Made by a program: the position numbers and the translations under genes | Assembly (NCBI GenBank): GCA_963844845.1 | Contig: CAWJPW010000005.1 | Coordinates: 190,652 to 254,651 of the forward strand | Source of the DNA: CAWJPW01 sp963844845 | Lineage (GTDB): Bacteria; Acidobacteriota; Thermoanaerobaculia; Thermoanaerobaculales; Sulfomarinibacteraceae | Direction of reading: 5' to 3' | DNA: 64,000 nt | Notes under the pieces: model-generated | The model's database searches: none | What the model saw: the letters and a program-made list of their open reading frames with translations, nothing else | What the model was told of the DNA's origin: nothing | Part shown: positions 15,806 to 22,657 of the stretch, piece by piece | How the letters are laid out: each line of letters begins with the position of its first letter | Numbering within the stretch: position 1 is the stretch's first letter

Positions 15806-17161
15806 CTATTTCTCCGGCTCTCCGAGGTAACCCAGCAGCAACGCCTTCTTCTCGTTCATCAGCTCGACGGTCCGCGCCTCCAGCACCAGACGCAGGAGCG
15901 GCTCGGTGTTCGACGGCCGCACGTTGAACCACCAGTCTCGGTACTGCACAGTGATGCCGTCGAGGTGATCCACCTCGCCGTCGCCGAAGACGTCGCCAAG
16001 GCGGCGGATCATGCCGTCCTTGTCGTCCACGTGAAAGTTGATCTCACCGGTGGCGTGATAGCGGTGGAGCGGAGCCACGAGCTCCGACAAAGGCAGACCG
16101 GTCTCACGCAGATGGTTGAGTAGCTCCACCACGGTGAGCAGCGAGGAGTCGGCGGTGTAGTTGCTGCGGTAGTAGAAATGCCCGGCCAGCTCGCCGCCGA
16201 AGGGCGAGCCCAGCTCGCGCATGGTGGCCTTCATGAAGGAGTGCCCGACCCTCTCGCGCACCGGTCGGCCACCGGCCTCTGCGATCGCCTCCTTGGTGGC
16301 CCAGGACGAGCGCAGGTCGTAGACGATGGCAGCGCCCGGCTCCTCTCTCAGGAATCGCGGCGCCAAAAGCCCGGTGATCATGTCGGCCGAAATGGCGCGG
16401 CCCCGCTCGTCGATGAACATGGCCCGGTCGGCGTCACCGTCGAACGCAACACCCAGGTCGCAACTCTGCTCGCGCACCAGCCGCTCCACGTCGACGAGGT
16501 TCTCGGCCTTGAGCGGATTGGCTTCGTGGTTCGGGAAGCTCCCGTCGAGCTCGAAGTAGAGGGGGAGGACCTCCACGCCGAGTTGCTCGAGGACGGGAAG
16601 GTAGAGAGTCGCCATGCCGTTGGCGGCGTCGGCGGCGACGCGTAGGCGTGGCTCGCGGGCGACGAGATGCGACAGCACGTGCTCGGTGTACGCGGAAAAC
16701 ACCTCCCGCCGCTCCTCGCCGGCGAGGGGCTCGAGGTCCATGGCGACGCTGCTGCCTTCGACCAGCTTCTCCAGGCGTGCGATTCCCGTGTCCCACGAAA
16801 CCGGGATCGCGTCCCGGCGGGACATCTTGAAGCCGTTGTACACGGCAGGGTTGTGGCTGGCCGTGACCTGGATCCCGCCGGACGCTCTGAAGTAACCGGT
16901 GGCGAAGTAGTTCTGGGGCGTGTCGGCGAGACCGATGTCGATCACCGCCAATCCCCGGGCCCGCAGGCCGCGCTTCAAAGCCGCTGCCAACGGCTCCGAG
17001 TGGGAGCGCATGTCGCGGGACACCACCACCACCGGCCCCCGGGCGACGTCAGCCTCGTCCAAGAGATCCTGGTAGTGGTAGCCGACCCTGAACGCCGTCC
17101 TCTCGTCGAGCTGCTCCGGGTAGGTTCCACGGATGTCGTACGCTTTGAAGATGCCTGCCAT
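15806..17161 (-). CDS. manB: Phosphomannomutase/phosphoglucomutase
   Basis: A 451-residue alpha-D-phosphohexomutase. Motifs in order: N-terminal FKAYDIRGTYP, catalytic phosphoserine loop VTASHNPAVYNGFKM, metal-binding loop FDGDADRA, sugar-binding GGELAGHFYY (GEMSGH equivalent) and the phosphate-binding RPSNTEPLLRL near the C-terminus. It interconverts mannose-6-phosphate/mannose-1-phosphate and probably glucose phosphates, feeding nucleotide-sugar synthesis. ATG 17161 has GGAGG with 5-nt spacing. It lies 20 bp downstream of the S9 peptidase gene on the same strand, so the two are probably cotranscribed. Confidence 0.9.
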   Translation of the reverse strand: MAGIFKAYDIRGTYPEQLDERTAFRVGYHYQDLLDEADVARGPVVVVSRDMRSHSEPLAAALKRGLRARGLAVIDIGLADTPQNYFATGYFRASGGIQVTASHNPAVYNGFKMSRRDAIPVSWDTGIARLEKLVEGSSVAMDLEPLAGEERREVFSAYTEHVLSHLVAREPRLRVAADAANGMATLYLPVLEQLGVEVLPLYFELDGSFPNHEANPLKAENLVDVERLVREQSCDLGVAFDGDADRAMFIDERGRAISADMITGLLAPRFLREEPGAAIVYDLRSSWATKEAIAEAGGRPVRERVGHSFMKATMRELGSPFGGELAGHFYYRSNYTADSSLLTVVELLNHLRETGLPLSELVAPLHRYHATGEINFHVDDKDGMIRRLGDVFGDGEVDHLDGITVQYRDWWFNVRPSNTEPLLRLVLEARTVELMNEKKALLLGYLGEPEK

Positions 17162-17181
17162 TCGTCCTCCGGAGCGCGGTC

Positions 17182-19317
17182 CTACTTGCTGTCGTCCGCA
17201 TTTTTGAACACCTGGTTCCGGGCGAACTGCTCCACGTTCCAGGGCGGAGCCCCTCCCCCGAGCCACTGATGGAACCAGTCGAGGTGCTCAAGATAGTAGA
17301 AACACATCTCGTACCAGCTGGGCCAGTGCCCGGACCCGGGGTAGACGACCAGCCGCGAGGGCACCTTCATCTTCTGCAGATCGGTGAAGAACATCAGGCT
17401 CTGGGTGTAGGGCACTCTGAAGTCCTGCTCGCCGGTGATCACCATGGTGGGCATCTTGAAGTTCAGCACGTAGGACGAAGGTGAGGAGCTCTGATAGAGC
17501 TCCGCCTGCTCCCAGGGCGTACCGCACAGGTCGTGCTCGGGAAACCAGAGCTCTTCCGTTGCCGAGTACATGGCGCGGAGGTCGTACACCCCCATCATCG
17601 AGGCGATGGCTTTGAAGCGATCGGTGTGTCCCTCGAACCACATCATCATGTACCCGCCGTAGGACCACCCCATGGCTCCCATGCGCTGGGAGTCCACGTA
17701 GGGCAGGGCGGCCACGGCGTCGGTGACCTTCATGAGGTCCCCGTAGACTCTGCCGCCCCAATCGCAGCTGATGGCGTCGATGAAGTCCTGACCGAAGCCA
17801 TTCGACCCGGTCGGGTTGGCGAATGCCACGACGTAACCCTTGCCGGGGTAGACCTGCCAGTCGCCGCGGTAGGCGTCCGTCCACGCCTGCTGCGGCCCGC
17901 CATGGACGTTGAGGATCAGCGGGTAACGCTTCGCCGGGTCGAAGTCGTGCGGTTTGACGATGAAGACCTGAACCTTGTACTCCCCGGCCCCCTGCACCCA
18001 GAGCTGCTCGGCGGGACGGACGTCCACCTGATCCAGGAGGTCGGCGTTGAACGAGGTCAGTGCCCGGCGGCCGGAGCCGTCCAGAGTGCCGCGGATGATC
18101 TCCGGCGGCGCACCGACCCTGCGGGTGGAGTAGACGAACGCTCGCCCGTCGGGAGCCAGCTCCCAGCCGCCGATGGTGCCGTCGGCGAGGACCTGGAGGA
18201 TGGTCTTGCCCTCGAGGTCGGTGCGGAACAGCGGCGTGCGGCCGCGGACGTCTGCCGCGAAGTAGAGGGTTCTGCTGTCGGGGCTCCAGCGAATCGACTC
18301 GGTCCAGTCGTCGAAGCCGTCGCGACCCGTGAGGTAGCGGACTGTCCCGTCCTCACGGCCGTAGAGCGCCAGGCGGAAGAGGTCGGACTCATAGCCGGGA
18401 GTGGCCTGGCTGCGAAATGCTATGAAGCGCCCGTCCGGCGAGTACACGGGACTGCCGTCCCAGCCGTGATTTGCTGCGGTGAGGTTGTGAGGGGCCGTCG
18501 CGGCCGCGTCGCCACCCACGGCCACCGTCCAGAGGTCCGAGTTTGTCGAGCTCGCCGGATCCGCATCGTGATTGGAGACGTAGCACAGCTCGCCGCCGTC
18601 AGGGGAGAAGGCATAGCCAACTTCGCCGCCCAGCGAGAAGGTCGGGCTGTCCCAGCGGCCGGGCGTGAGGTCCCGTGTCACCTCGCCGGAGTCGGCGGCC
18701 ACAAGGAGAACATGGCTGTACGTCCCGTCCCGCCACTGGGTCCAGTGCCGGTAGAGCAGCCCGTCCGCGGTGTGCACGTGAAGAGGCCCGGCGTCCCTGG
18801 ACTCGAGAAGAGTCCGATTGCATTCGGCGTCGGCGCCGCACTCCGGGTAGACCTTGGATGACACGGCAATGACGCTGCCGTCGGGCGACCACACAGGGTC
18901 ACTCGCTCCCATAGGGAAGTCGCTGAGCTGGCGCGCCTCGCCGCCGTCCACCGCCATCACGTACAGCTGAGTCGTGTCCCCGCCGCGGTCCGAGACGAAG
19001 ACGAGCTTGGTTCCATCCGGAGAGAAGGCGGGCGCGCCGTCGTGATGACGGCCGAAGGTCAGCTGACGCAGCCCGCTCCCGTCTGCGGCCATCATCCAGA
19101 TCTCCGACCAGCTCTCGCCCTTCTCCAACTCGTAGCGCCTGACGGTGAACGCCACCTTTCCCGTGGCTGGGGCGACAACCGGAGCGCCGACGAATGCGGT
19201 CCGGTAGTAGTCGCTGATCTCGAAGGCCCGCTTCGGAGCGGTGGTCTGATCGGTCGCGGCTGAGGCGCCCGCTGCCACCAGCAGGGCCAGACCGAAGGTC
19301 GCGATTCGCGCGTGCAT
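17182..19317 (-). CDS. Secreted S9-family prolyl oligopeptidase-type peptidase
   Basis: A 711-residue protein with a signal peptide (MHARIATFGLALLVAAGASA). It has a beta-propeller built of WD40/TolB-like blades (repeated F-S-P-D-G-T/S patterns, about residues 45-440) and a C-terminal alpha/beta-hydrolase domain. Catalytic residues: Ser in GWSYGGYMMMW, Asp in ITGEQDFRVPYTQS and His in GSGHWPSWYE. It is a dipeptidyl-peptidase/acylaminoacyl-peptidase-like enzyme acting on peptides outside the cytoplasm. ATG 19317 has AAGGAGG upstream; an extra 12-residue in-frame extension from 19353 is unlikely. It precedes manB in an apparent operon, without an obvious shared pathway. Confidence 0.9.
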   Translation of the reverse strand: MHARIATFGLALLVAAGASAATDQTTAPKRAFEISDYYRTAFVGAPVVAPATGKVAFTVRRYELEKGESWSEIWMMAADGSGLRQLTFGRHHDGAPAFSPDGTKLVFVSDRGGDTTQLYVMAVDGGEARQLSDFPMGASDPVWSPDGSVIAVSSKVYPECGADAECNRTLLESRDAGPLHVHTADGLLYRHWTQWRDGTYSHVLLVAADSGEVTRDLTPGRWDSPTFSLGGEVGYAFSPDGGELCYVSNHDADPASSTNSDLWTVAVGGDAAATAPHNLTAANHGWDGSPVYSPDGRFIAFRSQATPGYESDLFRLALYGREDGTVRYLTGRDGFDDWTESIRWSPDSRTLYFAADVRGRTPLFRTDLEGKTILQVLADGTIGGWELAPDGRAFVYSTRRVGAPPEIIRGTLDGSGRRALTSFNADLLDQVDVRPAEQLWVQGAGEYKVQVFIVKPHDFDPAKRYPLILNVHGGPQQAWTDAYRGDWQVYPGKGYVVAFANPTGSNGFGQDFIDAISCDWGGRVYGDLMKVTDAVAALPYVDSQRMGAMGWSYGGYMMMWFEGHTDRFKAIASMMGVYDLRAMYSATEELWFPEHDLCGTPWEQAELYQSSSPSSYVLNFKMPTMVITGEQDFRVPYTQSLMFFTDLQKMKVPSRLVVYPGSGHWPSWYEMCFYYLEHLDWFHQWLGGGAPPWNVEQFARNQVFKNADDSK

Positions 19318-19374
19318 CCCGTCCTCCTTGGTGCGTCGCTCGAGACGCGCCATGATAGCAAGGCAGGTCGAAGC

Positions 19375-20424
19375 CTACTCCAGCACCACGCCCACCTCGG
19401 CCAGCGCGCGGCTGGGCTCGAGGCCCAGCGTCGCCGGGGTCTGATAACCCACTGGGGCGCCGCCGCCCAGGAGCCGAGCGGCGCCCATGGCGACGATCTC
19501 GGCGGTGAGTCCGTAGGGATCGGCGCCCGTGGCCACTGCCCGGAAACCGTCAGCATCTGCCACCAGCGTGAAGCGGCTGGTACGTCGGTCCTGCTCGCTG
19601 GGCCCCTTGCCCTTCGCCGGGAGAAACGGCCTTGCCGCCAACCGCGCGAGGGGCCTCATGACCGCTCCCGCGGGGCCTACGAACCGTAGTGCCGCTGCGG
19701 TGGCGGCAGGCATCCTCACCAAGCTGAAGGCCGTGTCCACTGTGCCGCGCCGGCTGAGGAATATCGGTTCCCCGAAGGGCATCCAGGCGCAGGTACGGCC
19801 GCCGAAGGGAAACACGACCCGCCGCCGCAACGACCCGGTTCTCCGCTCCAGCAACCGCCCGCCCTCGAGGCTGTGACCGCGAACGCCCAGCATGCCCAGG
19901 ATCGAGAGCGCTGTACCGCGGCTCACGTGCCCAGCCGTGAAGCTGTAGGCAACCGTCACATTGCTGAAGTGCTCCGCGCCGGACCGGTCCATGGCCACCG
20001 CAGCGATCCAGTCGCCCACGGCGAACTCCATTGCCATCGCGCTCACGGCGGTGCAGCCCGCCATCGTCGCAGGGCCGTCAAGCTCTCGCGCGATCCGGAG
20101 AATGAAGGGCTGCTCCCCGGTTGTGTCGAGGTAGTGCACCCCCGCGCTCACTGCAGCCTCGGCCACTGTCCAGCCGTTCCTGAGGAACGGTCCGGCGCAG
20201 CTCACCAGCACGCGTGTGCCGCCGCCAACCACCAAAGACAGGGACTGTCGCCGACGCGCATCGGCCACCAGCACGTCCTCGGCGCCCAGCTCATCCGCCA
20301 GTCGCAGCAACCGCGCGCGATTTCGTCCGGCCACTGCGAAGGGTAGGCCCCGGCGGGCGAGCGCACGGCACACCAAGCGGCCGGTGTAGCCGGTGGCGGC
20401 AAACACCGTGATGCGATCCCCCAC
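19375..20424 (-). CDS. Saccharopine dehydrogenase-like NAD(P)-binding reductase
   Basis: A 349-residue protein with an N-terminal Rossmann fold (ITVFAATGYTGRLVCRALARRG, then VAGRNRARL and VLVSCAGPF) and a C-terminal substrate domain, the layout of the saccharopine dehydrogenase family that also includes trans-acting enoyl reductases. Lysine metabolism is not implied; no other lys gene is near. GTG 20424 has GGGAGG with about 5-nt spacing, and GTG 20430 is an alternative start. Substrate unknown. Confidence 0.78.
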   Translation of the reverse strand: MGDRITVFAATGYTGRLVCRALARRGLPFAVAGRNRARLLRLADELGAEDVLVADARRRQSLSLVVGGGTRVLVSCAGPFLRNGWTVAEAAVSAGVHYLDTTGEQPFILRIARELDGPATMAGCTAVSAMAMEFAVGDWIAAVAMDRSGAEHFSNVTVAYSFTAGHVSRGTALSILGMLGVRGHSLEGGRLLERRTGSLRRRVVFPFGGRTCAWMPFGEPIFLSRRGTVDTAFSLVRMPAATAAALRFVGPAGAVMRPLARLAARPFLPAKGKGPSEQDRRTSRFTLVADADGFRAVATGADPYGLTAEIVAMGAARLLGGGAPVGYQTPATLGLEPSRALAEVGVVLE

Positions 20425-20489
20425 GCCCACCTCCCGATCTCGTGCTCGGCCAGTCTACCGCGAAGCGAAGCAATGGTGGGCGGCTGGGC

Positions 20490-20495
20490 TAGACT
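20490..20495 (+). promoter_or_regulatory. -10 box TAGACT six bases before ATG 20502 (leaderless)
   Basis: TAGACT, then CGGATC, then ATG. No Shine-Dalgarno is present. Confidence 0.5.
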
Positions 20496-20501
20496 CGGAT
20501 C

Positions 20502-21170
20502 ATGTGCGGCCGTTACACCCTGACGCTCAGCGGCCAGGCGCTCGCCGAGGCCTTCGAGCTCGATGACGTGCCCGCGGCGACGCCTCGCTACAACGTCGCA
20601 CCCACCCAGAGCATGCCGGTCATCCGGGGCGGGGAAGCGGGCCGCCGCACGTGTGCGCTGCACCGTTGGGGACTGGTGCCCTTCTGGGCCGACGACCCCG
20701 CGATCGGAAACCGGCTCATCAACGCGCGCTCGGAGAGCGTCGCCGGCAAGCCGGCATTCCGCGCTGCGTTCCGGCATCGCCGCTGCCTGGTGCCGGCAGA
20801 CGGCTTCTACGAGTGGCGCAGGGAAGGCGGCGGCAAACAGCCGTACCTGATCCGCTTCGGCGACGGCAGGCTGTTCGCGTTCGCCGGGCTCTGGGAGCAC
20901 TGGTCGCCCTCGGACGGCCAAGTGCTGGATAGCTTCACGATCCTCACGACGTCGCCTAACGATGTGGTGAGGCCCGTACACGACCGCATGCCAGTGATTC
21001 TCCCGCCCCAGCACTACGACCGCTGGCTCGGCTTCACCGAGGCCAGCGCAAGCGAGCTTCAGGCCCTCCTCTGCCCGCACCCGTCCGAGGGCATGGAGCT
21101 CCATCCGGTAAGCAGGCGGGTGAACTCGCCAGCCAACGATGATCCGCAGGTCGTCGAGCCTTCCCCGTAG
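20502..21170 (+). CDS. yedK: SRAP-domain DNA-protein crosslink protein (YedK/HMCES)
   Basis: A 222-residue SOS-response-associated peptidase. The catalytic Cys2 is exposed after removal of Met1 (MCGRYTLT). Other conserved parts are PRYNVAPTQ, the INARSES motif, CLVPADGFYEWRR with the active Glu, and HDRMPVIL with the His. SRAP proteins form a thiazolidine crosslink from Cys2 to abasic sites in single-stranded DNA and so shield them. Length is normal for the family. The gene stands alone and appears to be expressed as a leaderless mRNA. Confidence 0.92.
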   Translation: MCGRYTLTLSGQALAEAFELDDVPAATPRYNVAPTQSMPVIRGGEAGRRTCALHRWGLVPFWADDPAIGNRLINARSESVAGKPAFRAAFRHRRCLVPADGFYEWRREGGGKQPYLIRFGDGRLFAFAGLWEHWSPSDGQVLDSFTILTTSPNDVVRPVHDRMPVILPPQHYDRWLGFTEASASELQALLCPHPSEGMELHPVSRRVNSPANDDPQVVEPSP

Positions 21171-21351
21171 TCTCTCGACGACCTAGTGGGTCTACCGCTC
21201 GACTACCGCCGGAGCACGCCGACCGCTTCGCGGCCACCCCGGCCACGCCCCGGCGGCGCGACTCAGGCAGGCGACTTGGCGCTGAGGGCCCGGGGCGGCC
21301 GTGATGCCGCGCGCCAGCGCCCGTCGTCGCCGCCCTCGCGAACGCGCCGAC

Positions 21352-21374
21352 GGGCGGCGGCACAGCCGCCGCCC
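21352..21374. terminator. Perfect 10-bp GC hairpin in a 299-bp gene-free gap
   Basis: GGGCGGCGGC (21352-21361), loop ACA, GCCGCCGCCC (21365-21374). No T-run follows. It lies in the gap 21171-21469 after the SRAP gene. I see no convincing gene there; one plus-strand open frame is Arg/Pro-rich and looks like GC-driven noise. Confidence 0.45.
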
Positions 21375-21469
21375 GGGAGCCGGTCTCAGGGAGAGCTATA
21401 CTCCCAGGCATCAATTCAACCGGTGCGCGCCCCTGCCATCGTAGAGGCGCACCGGCTGCGGGAGGCTTC

Positions 21470-22498
21470 ATGACTGACGCAAAGATGTGGTACGTGGCCG
21501 TGGGCGGAGAGAGCATCGGGCCCATGGGCAAGGAGGACCTTCTCCAGCAGCTGAAGGCGGGCCGTTACAATGCCCAGACGCTGGTCTTCACCCAGGGAAT
21601 GTCGGGTTGGACGCCGGCCGGGCAGGTCGCCGAGCTGCAGGGAGGCGCCGTCGAGGCGCAGGTGCCGCCGGCGCCGATGTCGGCGGGTGCGGCTCGCCGC
21701 GCGCACGAGGTCGACTTCGAGGTCTTCGGTGAGGAGATGCAGTTCGTCGAGGTGGAGCTGGATCCCGGCGAGACCGCGGTGGCCGAGGCCGGGGCCATGA
21801 TGTACATGTCCCAGGGTATCGAGATGCAGACGATCTTCGGCGACGGGAGCGGGCAGGGCGGAGGCGGCATCATGGGCGCGCTTATGTCCGCCGGAAAGCG
21901 TGTCCTGACCGGTGAGAGCCTTTTCATGACCGCGTTCACCAACAACGGCCAGGGCAAGCAGCACGTGGCCTTCGCCGCCCCCTACCCGGGCAAGATCATC
22001 CCCATGGACCTGCAAACTATGGGCGGCCGCCTCGTGTGCCAGAAGGACGCCCTGCTGTGCGCCGCCAAGGGCGTCGCCATCGGCATCGCCTTCCAGAAGC
22101 GCATCGGTGTGGGCCTGTTCGGCGGCGAGGGATTCATCATGCAGAAGCTCGAGGGCGACGGCATGGCCTTCGTCCACGCCGGCGGCACCATCGTGTCGCG
22201 TCAGCTCCAGCCGGGCCAGTCTCTGAAGGTCGACACTGGCTGCATCGTCGCGCTGGAAGCCACCGTCGACTACGACATCCAGTTCGTGGGCGGCGTCAAG
22301 TCGGCGATCTTCGGCGGCGAGGGCTTCTTCTTCGCCCAACTCACCGGACCCGGCAGGGTGTGGCTGCAGTCACTCCCCTTCAGCCGGCTTGCCGGCCGGA
22401 TCTGGCAGTCGGCGCCCCAGGCCGGCGGCAAGGACCGTGGCGAAGGTTCCATCCTCGGCAAGATGGGGGGCATCGGCGGCTTTTTCGACGGCGACTAG
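21470..22498 (+). CDS. GYF-domain protein of the TIGR00266/AIM24 family
   Basis: A 342-residue protein. Residues 5-55 are a GYF_2 domain (MWYVAVGGESIGPMGKEDLL, then GMSGWTPAGQVAEL). The main body (about 80-320) is the TIGR00266/AIM24 beta-helix, with the repeated GGEGF and FGGEGFFFAQLTGPG motifs. The C-terminus is Gly-rich (GGIGGFFDGD). AIM24-like proteins are widespread but of unknown function; in eukaryotes the homologue is a mitochondrial inner-membrane organiser. The GYF-like domain could bind proline-rich partners. ATG 21470 has GGGAGG with 4-nt spacing. Confidence 0.88.
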   Translation: MTDAKMWYVAVGGESIGPMGKEDLLQQLKAGRYNAQTLVFTQGMSGWTPAGQVAELQGGAVEAQVPPAPMSAGAARRAHEVDFEVFGEEMQFVEVELDPGETAVAEAGAMMYMSQGIEMQTIFGDGSGQGGGGIMGALMSAGKRVLTGESLFMTAFTNNGQGKQHVAFAAPYPGKIIPMDLQTMGGRLVCQKDALLCAAKGVAIGIAFQKRIGVGLFGGEGFIMQKLEGDGMAFVHAGGTIVSRQLQPGQSLKVDTGCIVALEATVDYDIQFVGGVKSAIFGGEGFFFAQLTGPGRVWLQSLPFSRLAGRIWQSAPQAGGKDRGEGSILGKMGGIGGFFDGD

Positions 22499-22512
22499 AG
22501 TTCGTCGCGAGC

Positions 22513-22633
22513 CCGCGAGAATGCCAGTCAGGGTGGCGATTCGACCGAGGTGTCGCCGAGACGTGCTTGCGGCACGTCGCAGGCGGCGCCAAAGGGAGAG
22601 GCGCCGCTGCGGCTGGCGTTTCTGCGGTCGCGG
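22513..22633. repeat. 121-bp cloverleaf-like imperfect palindrome between convergent genes
   Basis: An outer stem joins CCGCGAGAATGCCAG (22513-22527) with CTGGCGTTTCTGC...GCGG (22613-22633), imperfectly. Inside are two hairpins: GACGTGC-TTGCG-GCACGTC (22560-22578) and GCAGGCGGCGCC-(9 nt)-GGCGCCGCTGC (22579-22610). It fills most of the gap between two convergent stops. It could be a bidirectional terminator, a REP/MITE-type element or a structured RNA. Confidence 0.5.
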
Positions 22634-22657
22634 CAGACAACTGCTGAGATATGCAGG

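Noticed and set aside
21186..21473. A 95-codon plus-strand frame in the gap before the GYF/AIM24 gene
   Set aside because: Arg/Pro-rich, crosses a strong hairpin and has no ribosome site; judged non-coding.
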